Of a stretch of 58,418 nt of DNA, positions 53,183-58,418 are shown piece by piece. A program made the position numbers and the translations under genes. Numbering within the stretch: the first letter of the stretch is position 1; each line of letters opens with the position of its first letter. The notes below the pieces were generated by a model that had not been told where the DNA came from, did no database searches, and worked only from the letters and a program-made list of their open reading frames with translations. The DNA comes from Acidobacteriota bacterium (GTDB lineage Bacteria > Acidobacteriota > Thermoanaerobaculia > Gp7-AA8), in the NCBI GenBank assembly GCA_021781455.1, contig JAJXWV010000031.1:1-58418 (forward strand). The letters run 5' to 3'.

Positions 53183-53422
53183 GTGCGAAACGTGACCATC
53201 ACGCTCGACGAGGAAACCGCGCGGTGGCTCCGGCTCGAGGCCGCCGAACAGAACACCAGCGTCTCCCGACTGGTGGGGACACTTCTGCGCGAGCGCATGA
53301 CTGCCGATCGCGCCTACGAAGCCGCCATGACGGCGTATCTCGAGCGCAAGCCTCGAAAGCTCCGCAGCGGGGCGCGCCTTCCCCGGCGCGAGGAGGTCCA
53401 CGATCGAACTCGTCTTCGTTGA
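53183..53422 (+). CDS. Ribbon-helix-helix antitoxin (VapB/CopG-like)
   Basis: A protein of 79 residues from a GTG at 53183. RNVTITLDEETARWLRLEAA followed by SVSRLVGTLL is a ribbon-helix-helix DNA-binding domain: one strand and two helices. The basic tail (RKPRKLRSGARLPRREE) should wrap the partner toxin. It overlaps the PIN gene by about 20 bp. Antitoxins of this type repress their own operon. Confidence 0.75.
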   Translation: MRNVTITLDEETARWLRLEAAEQNTSVSRLVGTLLRERMTADRAYEAAMTAYLERKPRKLRSGARLPRREEVHDRTRLR

Positions 53423-53849
53423 CACGAACGTGCTCGTCTACGCGCGCGATTCGTCCGAACCCGAAAAACAGCGCGCGGCCATGGCCTGGATGCGCGAACT
53501 GTGGCAGTCGCGCAGCGGACGGCTCAGTCAGCAGGTCCTTCAGGAATACTACGTCACCGTCACGCGCAAGCTACGGCCCGGACTCCCGCCCGCCCTTGCC
53601 CGCGACGACGTCCGTTCACTGATGCGGTGGGATCCGGTGCTGCCCGGGCCCGCACTCGTGGAACATGCCTGGGCGATCGAGGAGCGCCACGGTCTCTCGT
53701 TCTGGGACGCCATGATCGTGGCGGCAGCCGCGGCGACCGGCGCCGCGAAGCTGCTCACCGAGGATCTGCAGTCCGTTGCGGAGATCGAGGGCCTCTCCAT
53801 CGTCGATCCCTTCCGGACCACTCCCTCCGATCGCATTCACGATCGTTAG
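53400..53849 (+). CDS. PIN-domain ribonuclease (VapC-like toxin), abnormal start codon
   Basis: The coding frame starts IELVFVDTNVLVYARD and the ribosome site AGGAGG at 53391-53396 is four bases before an ACG (53400-53402) where ATG is expected. The PIN acidic residues are Asp in VDTNVLVY, Glu in VLQEYYVTVTRK, Asp in LSFWDAMIVAAA and LLTEDLQ. The first standard start is a GTG at 53430, which would delete the first catalytic Asp. So the toxin is made weakly from ACG, or is inactive. About 149 residues. Confidence 0.7.
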   Translation, partial: TIELVFVDTNVLVYARDSSEPEKQRAAMAWMRELWQSRSGRLSQQVLQEYYVTVTRKLRPGLPPALARDDVRSLMRWDPVLPGPALVEHAWAIEERHGLSFWDAMIVAAAAATGAAKLLTEDLQSVAEIEGLSIVDPFRTTPSDRIHDR

Positions 53850-54065
53850 GCGGACAAACGTCACGCCCGGGCCGTCCGGCTCGTACCGCATGGCCACCGC
53901 GCCGGAGGCGAACCCCAGCCTTCACGCCTCCCGCGAACAGTCCCCGTCCCGAGAGGCCTTCTTTGCCGCTTTCCTGTCAATGCGCATTCCGCGCGACGCC
54001 GAATCTATAATCTTCGTCACTCATCGCATCCTTCCGCCGCTTTCCAAGCCATCAGGAGGCCTTCC

Positions 54066-57000
54066 ATGCGAACGCGAAGTGGGTTCATGCTGCTGTGTGC
54101 TCTGTTGTTCGTCCTCGGCGCGATGCCCGCGCTGGCCGCGCGCAAAGAACCCCCCAAACCGCCGACGACGACGACGGCGCCGGAATCGAACCTCTCCGAG
54201 CAGCTCTCGGCCTTCGAGTTCCGCAACATCGGTCCGTTCAGCGGCGGGCGCGTGACCGCGGTTGCGGGTGTGCTGCAGCAGCCCTTCACGTTCTACTTCG
54301 GCGCGACCGGCGGCGGCGTCTGGAAGACCACCGACGGCGGCCTGCACTGGCAGCCGGTCTCGGACAAGGACTTCAAGACCGGCTCGGTCGGCGCACTGGC
54401 CGTGGCGCCGTCCGACCCGAACGTCGTCTACGCCGGCATGGGCGAATCGCCGATCCGCAGCAATGTCTCCCACGGCGACGGCGTCTACAAGACCACCGAC
54501 GGCGGCCGTCACTGGGTCCACCTCGGCCTCGCGGCCACGCAGCAGATCGCGCGCATCGCCGTCGATCCTCACGACCCCGACCGCGTCTACGTCGCCGCGC
54601 AGGGGCACGCCTGGGGACCGAATCCCGAGCGGGGCATCTATCGCTCCGAGGACGGCGGGAAGAGCTGGAAGCAGGTGCTGTTCGTCAGCGACAAGACGGG
54701 GGCCTGCGATCTGTCGATGGATCCGAACGGCTCGCGCACGCTGTACGCGGCGTTCTGGCAGGCCGTGCGCCGGCCGTGGACGCTGAAGGACGGCGGGCCG
54801 GAGAGCGCGATCTACAGGTCGGTCGACGGCGGCGACACGTGGAAAAAGCTCACCAACGGCCTTCCGCACGAGCCGTTAGGCCGCATCGGCGTCTCCGCGT
54901 CGGCGGCCGAGCCGGGCCTCGTGTGGGCCATCGTCGAAGCGAAGAAAGAGGGCGGCGTCTACCGCAGCACGAACGGCGGCGAGAAGTGGACGAAGGTCAG
55001 CGCCTCGCACAAGCTGCGCGAGCGCGCCTGGTACTACTCGTGGATCTACGCCGACCCGAAGAGCGCGGACACGGCCTACGTCCCGAATGTCGGGTTCTAC
55101 CGGACGACCGATGGCGGCCGGAGCTTCGATCGCATTGCCGTCCCGCACGGCGACAACCACGACCTCTGGATCGACCCGAACGACCCGCACCGGATGATCG
55201 CCGGCAACGACGGCGGCGCGACGATCACGTTCGACGGCGGCAAGACGTGGTCGACAGAGCTCAACCAGCCGACCGGCCAGTTCTACCGCGTGGCCACGGA
55301 CAACCGATATCCATACTGGCTGTACGGAGCGCAGCAGGACCGGTCGAGCGTGGCCATCCCCAGCGGCGTGCCGGGACGAGCGATCGATCTCCACGACTGG
55401 TACGAGGTCGGCGACGGCGAGGCCGGCTGGATCGCGCCCGACACCAGGGACCCGAACATCGTCTACGTCCCCGGCTATCCCGGGCAGCTCACCGCGTACG
55501 ACCACCGGACCGAGCAGCGGCGCTCGATCGACCCCTGGCCCGAGCTCACCGACGGCCGCGCCGTCCGCGACCTGAAGTACCGCTTCAACTGGAGCAGCCC
55601 GATCCTCGTCTCGCGCTACGACTCGAACGTTCTCTACTACCCGGCCCAGAAGGTCCTGAAGAGCACCGACCGCGGCATGTCGTGGAGCGAGATCAGCCCT
55701 GACCTGACGCGGAACGATCCGGCCAAGCAGGGCTACGCCGGCGGCGAGATCCAGCGCGACATCTCCGGCGCGGAGTTCTACGACACCATCATCTCCATCG
55801 CCGAATCGCCGCTCGACCGCAATGTGCTCTGGGTCGGAAGCGACGACGGCCTCGTGCACATGACGCGCGACGGAGGCGTGCACTGGACCGACGTCACGCC
55901 GAAGGGAATCCCCCAGTGGATCGCGATCAACTCGATCGAGCTCTCGCCCACCGACCCTTCGACCGCCTACCTCGCCGCGATCATGCAGGGATTCGACGAC
56001 GACCACACGTACCTCTACAGGACGCATGATTCCGGCGCCACGTGGACGCGCATCGGCGCCGACATCCCCGACGGGTCGTTCGCCCGCGTCATCCGGCAGG
56101 ACCCGCTGCGGCCGGAGCTCCTCTACGCCGGAACGGAGACGGGTCTCTACATCTCCTTCGACGACGGCGCGCACTGGCGAAAGTTCCAACTGAACCTCCC
56201 GGCCGTGCCGATCACCGACCTGCAGGTCAAGGACGGAGACCTCGTCGTGGCCACGCAGGGACGGGCCTTCTGGATCCTCGACGACCTCTCGCCTCTCCGC
56301 CAGTGGAAGGACGACATCGCCGGCCAGACGGTCCATCTGTTCACGCCACGGACGGCGTACCGGCTCAATGCCGAGACTGTCGAGCATCCATCGACGCCGC
56401 CGGCGCCGGTCGGCCAGAACATCCCCAATGGAGCGCTCATCAACTATTGGCTGCAGAAGAAGCCGCAGGAGAGCGACGACATCACCATCGAGATCCTTCG
56501 CGGCGGACAGGTCGTGCGCCGGATCACGAGCCAGCTCTCGAAGAAGGAGAAGGAAGAGAAGGCCGAGGAAGAGCAGTGTCCCTGCTCCGACCTCAAGGCG
56601 CAGAAGGAAGAGCACCTGAAGCCGAAGGCGGGGCTGAACCGCTTTCTGTGGGACTTCCGTTCCTCCCGGCCGACGCTCATTCCGAAGGCGGTGTTCAACG
56701 AGGGGACGGCCAGCGCTCCGCGGGTCGGAGCGGGCGACTATGAGGTCCGCCTAACGGCCGACGGTCAGACTCAGACGGCACCGCTCCCCATCGAGCCCTC
56801 CCCCGGCCTCGGCGCGACCGCCGCCGACCTGGCGGCGCAGTCGGACCTGCTGCAGCAGATCTCCGACAGCCTGTCGGACACGCACGTCATGGTGCTGAGG
56901 ATCCGCGACATCCTCGCCCAGGTGGACGGCGTGACGCGCCACGCGGCGCAGGCCGGAAAGGGAGAGGCGCTCGAAGCGCCGGCCCGCGCCGTGCGCGAGA

Positions 57001-57308
57001 AGCTCGAAGCGATCGCCGCGGAGCTCACGAACCCGGAGATCCAGGCCGACGAGGACGACCTGAACTACGAGCCGCGGTTCGATCACGAGCTCACGTATCT
57101 CGCCGGAGAGATCTCGAGCACGGCCGCCAGGCCCACGGACTCGGAAACGCGCTACTACGCCCTTCTGCAGCAGAAGCTGGCGGGGATCGAAAAGGAGTTC
57201 GACGCCGTCCGCAACGGCGAGCTGGCCGCGTTCAATCAGGCGGTCGAGGCGCAGCACATCCCGCCGGTCATGATGCTCGAGAAGGTCGGTGACTCGATGC
57301 CGAAATGA
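54066..57308 (+). CDS. Secreted BNR/Asp-box propeller protein, paralog 3
   Basis: A protein of 1,080 residues; ATG at 54066 behind AGGAGG. The signal peptide ends MPALAA, followed by a Pro/Thr linker (PPKPPTTTTAPE). It opens FEFRNIGPFSGGRVTAVAG, closest to paralog 1 (WREIGPYRGGRIAAVAG). Asp-boxes include TTDGGLHW, TTDGGRHW, SEDGGKSW and SVDGGDTW. A charged insert, KKEKEEKAEEEQCPCSDLKA (about 826-846), adds two Cys not found in the other paralogs. Same uncertainty about function. Confidence 0.85.
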   Translation: MRTRSGFMLLCALLFVLGAMPALAARKEPPKPPTTTTAPESNLSEQLSAFEFRNIGPFSGGRVTAVAGVLQQPFTFYFGATGGGVWKTTDGGLHWQPVSDKDFKTGSVGALAVAPSDPNVVYAGMGESPIRSNVSHGDGVYKTTDGGRHWVHLGLAATQQIARIAVDPHDPDRVYVAAQGHAWGPNPERGIYRSEDGGKSWKQVLFVSDKTGACDLSMDPNGSRTLYAAFWQAVRRPWTLKDGGPESAIYRSVDGGDTWKKLTNGLPHEPLGRIGVSASAAEPGLVWAIVEAKKEGGVYRSTNGGEKWTKVSASHKLRERAWYYSWIYADPKSADTAYVPNVGFYRTTDGGRSFDRIAVPHGDNHDLWIDPNDPHRMIAGNDGGATITFDGGKTWSTELNQPTGQFYRVATDNRYPYWLYGAQQDRSSVAIPSGVPGRAIDLHDWYEVGDGEAGWIAPDTRDPNIVYVPGYPGQLTAYDHRTEQRRSIDPWPELTDGRAVRDLKYRFNWSSPILVSRYDSNVLYYPAQKVLKSTDRGMSWSEISPDLTRNDPAKQGYAGGEIQRDISGAEFYDTIISIAESPLDRNVLWVGSDDGLVHMTRDGGVHWTDVTPKGIPQWIAINSIELSPTDPSTAYLAAIMQGFDDDHTYLYRTHDSGATWTRIGADIPDGSFARVIRQDPLRPELLYAGTETGLYISFDDGAHWRKFQLNLPAVPITDLQVKDGDLVVATQGRAFWILDDLSPLRQWKDDIAGQTVHLFTPRTAYRLNAETVEHPSTPPAPVGQNIPNGALINYWLQKKPQESDDITIEILRGGQVVRRITSQLSKKEKEEKAEEEQCPCSDLKAQKEEHLKPKAGLNRFLWDFRSSRPTLIPKAVFNEGTASAPRVGAGDYEVRLTADGQTQTAPLPIEPSPGLGATAADLAAQSDLLQQISDSLSDTHVMVLRIRDILAQVDGVTRHAAQAGKGEALEAPARAVREKLEAIAAELTNPEIQADEDDLNYEPRFDHELTYLAGEISSTAARPTDSETRYYALLQQKLAGIEKEFDAVRNGELAAFNQAVEAQHIPPVMMLEKVGDSMPK

Positions 57309-57381
57309 GCATGGGGTTCGGCTCTGGTGCGCTGCCGGTTGCGCCGTCTTCCTCTCCCATCGATGGGAGAGGAGAACGGGA

Positions 57382-57498
57382 TCACTGAGCGCGTGCAATC
57401 CTGCTGGTGACGCGCGCCGAAGCCGTGTTGGCGGCCCAGGCAACGCATGCGGGAGCAAGCGAGACAACAGCGAACGCCACTGCCACCGTTCTTTTCAT
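57382..57498 (-). CDS. Possible 38-residue exported peptide
   Basis: A minus-strand frame starts MKRTVAVAFAVVSLAPACVA, a good signal-peptide sequence, then about 18 more residues to a TGA. It lies head to head with a DUF3617 remnant. The ribosome site is weak. It may be the stranded signal sequence of a lost gene rather than a gene of its own. Confidence 0.25.
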   Translation of the reverse strand: MKRTVAVAFAVVSLAPACVAWAANTASARVTSRIARAQ

Positions 57499-57504
57499 CG
57501 ACTC

Positions 57505-57743
57505 ACGACGTCAAGTGCGAAGAGCACGTCGTCCGCTCCACGGGAAAAGATCTCGAAGTGCGCGAAACGTGCGGCGAGGGGACGTCGAAGAGCGAGATCC
57601 ACCTGCTCTTCCACGCCGTCGACTCCGAACACGTGACCGGCACGGCCGACGTGACCGCCACGATGGGCGGCCACACCATGCATTCGCAATCGAAGATGAG
57701 CATGAAGTGGCTGGGGGCGTGTCCGCCGGGGAAGAACGAGTAG
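57505..57743 (+). pseudogene. DUF3617 protein, C-terminal remnant
   Basis: The frame encodes VKCEEHVVRSTGKDLEVRE, then GTADVTATMGGHTMHSQSK and MKWLGACPPGK, matching the C-terminal half of DUF3617 periplasmic proteins (Cys pairs and the final KW-x-G-x-C). No signal peptide or first half precedes it; the frame upstream is non-coding-like. It looks 5'-truncated. Confidence 0.55.
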
Positions 57744-57876
57744 GACGCGGAGCGCCAAAGACGCGCGACTCGTCCCCCGGCTGAGCTCACGGTGCAGTCG
57801 CCCCGCGTCCACGATGGCCCGGCCGATGCAGGCGGAGGCCGCACAGCCCGGCATCCGCCCTGCATCGTCGCCCGCC

Positions 57877-57969
57877 ATGGTGAGCCGCCGGCTGACCTCG
57901 CTCCTGATCGCGCTCTCGGTGAGCGGCTGCTGCTCCGCGATCCTGCGGCAGCTCACGGCCATGCCGTGA
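57877..57969 (+). CDS. Possible 30-residue lipoprotein-like peptide
   Basis: ATG at 57877 opens MVSRRLTSLLIALSVSGCC, a lipoprotein-type signal with Cys, then stops after 30 residues. The ribosome site is poor. It overlaps the start of a methyltransferase remnant in another frame, so it may be the start of a deleted lipoprotein gene. Confidence 0.2.
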   Translation: MVSRRLTSLLIALSVSGCCSAILRQLTAMP

Positions 57970-58230
57970 TCGCCGCCGATGGCGTCGTGATTGCTGCCTA
58001 CGCGATCTTCGTCGCCGTCTGCACGAGAACCGCTGGGCATCGCGGATCATCGAAGTCGAAACGGGACAGAAGATCGTCACGACCGGACCCTATGCCGTGG
58101 TGCGCCATCCGATGTACGCCGCCGCCGCGCTCATCGACCTGTCCACTCCGGTCGCCCTCGGTTCGCTCTGGGGAATCCTGTTGACGGTTCCGCTCGCAGC
58201 GATTCTCGTGCCGCGGATCCGAAATGAAGA
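57955..58230 (+). pseudogene. Isoprenylcysteine carboxyl methyltransferase-like remnant
   Basis: AADGVVIAAYAIFVAV in one frame is continued, after a frameshift near 58015-58025, by ENRWASRIIEVETGQKIVTT and GPYAVVRHPMYAAA in another. TGPY-x-VVRHPMY is the hallmark of ICMT/NnrU-type membrane methyltransferases. The first helices and the C-terminal part after RIRNEE are missing. Not functional as read. Confidence 0.65.
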
Positions 58231-58348
58231 GTCGGTCGGTCCCGATCACGATCGTGACGAACTGGGTGGCGCAGCTGAGGAAGTGACTCATGTGAGTCAT
58301 CGAAGAAGTGAGTCATCAGTGTTTATGCGGGCTCTGGCGTTCGTTGCC

Positions 58349-58398
58349 CTTCTCCCCGCCGCAGCGGGGAGAAGGTGCCGAAGGCGGATGAGGGGTCT
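58349..58398. repeat. Dispersed CTTCTCCCCGC hairpin repeat
   Basis: CTTCTCCCCGC-CGCA-GCGGGGAGAAG forms a perfect hairpin, followed by GTGCCGAAGGCGGATGAGGGG. The same unit occurs inverted and broken at 35087-35192 and partly at 29652-29689. It closes the window. Confidence 0.65.
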
Positions 58399-58418
58399 CC
58401 TTTTGAACCAGAACGAGA

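Overview
The window reads as chromosomal DNA of a high-GC (by eye about 60-65 %) Gram-negative soil-type bacterium, most like an Acidobacteriota genome. The reasons are three large secreted BNR/Asp-box propeller proteins, a fused ABC-permease/M1-peptidase system, a periplasmic-propeller GGDEF-EAL protein, an outer-membrane protein/cytochrome c pair, and many short dispersed palindromic repeats between genes. The phylum call is inference from gene families. I recognised no rRNA, tRNA or CRISPR array.

Layout. 1-2,360: decayed region holding the N-terminus of an IS630-like transposase at the window edge, a TolB-like protein, a frameshifted 3D-domain gene, a displaced copy of the end of a ROK kinase gene and a beta-helix protein remnant. 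2,500-6,905: B12-binding radical SAM protein, a secreted protein, a ROK kinase. 7,000-7,320: palindromic repeats. 7,432-11,029: BNR protein and a DUF413 protein. 11,221-21,390: a defence island with type I restriction genes hsdM-hsdS, a zeta-like P-loop protein with a small partner, a RAYT transposase between two inverted REP-like repeats, hsdR, a protein-kinase scrap, and an ImmA/IrrE plus DUF4411 (PIN-like) pair.

21,567-26,544 is the most interesting part: one apparent operon encoding a membrane-anchored thioredoxin-like protein, a membrane-anchored C39 (double-glycine) peptidase, two small precursors, a 30-residue membrane peptide, a large permease, an ABC ATPase and a Yip1-like membrane protein. 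Cut after their Gly-Gly, both precursors would release 40- and 39-residue hydrophobic peptides that share the spacing C-x17-C-x(2-3)-C-x14-C and end in Cys. The precursors carry Sec-type signal sequences and Gly-Gly sites together, which suggests export by Sec, cleavage outside the cytoplasm and disulfide formation there. I propose a two-peptide, disulfide-bonded antimicrobial (or signalling) system with ABC/Yip1 self-protection. The locus starts with a good sigma70-like promoter (17-bp spacer) that has two 15-bp direct repeats exactly 20 bp apart across its core.

26,970-35,036: monomeric isocitrate dehydrogenase, a cytochrome c/outer-membrane protein pair, a GluR0-like glutamate-receptor potassium channel, a small membrane protein, and a graveyard of broken genes (GH2-malectin, hicA/hicB, nucleotidyltransferase, GH20) around a 164-bp MITE-like element and dispersed repeats. 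35,303-44,592: two cyclic-di-GMP proteins flanking a subtilisin-like protease. 44,907-49,372: ABC ATPase and ABC-permease/M1 aminopeptidase fusion. 49,711-57,308: two more BNR proteins with a VapBC-like pair between them whose toxin has ACG where ATG is expected. 57,309-58,418: decayed DUF3617 and isoprenylcysteine-methyltransferase remnants and a repeat at the window end.
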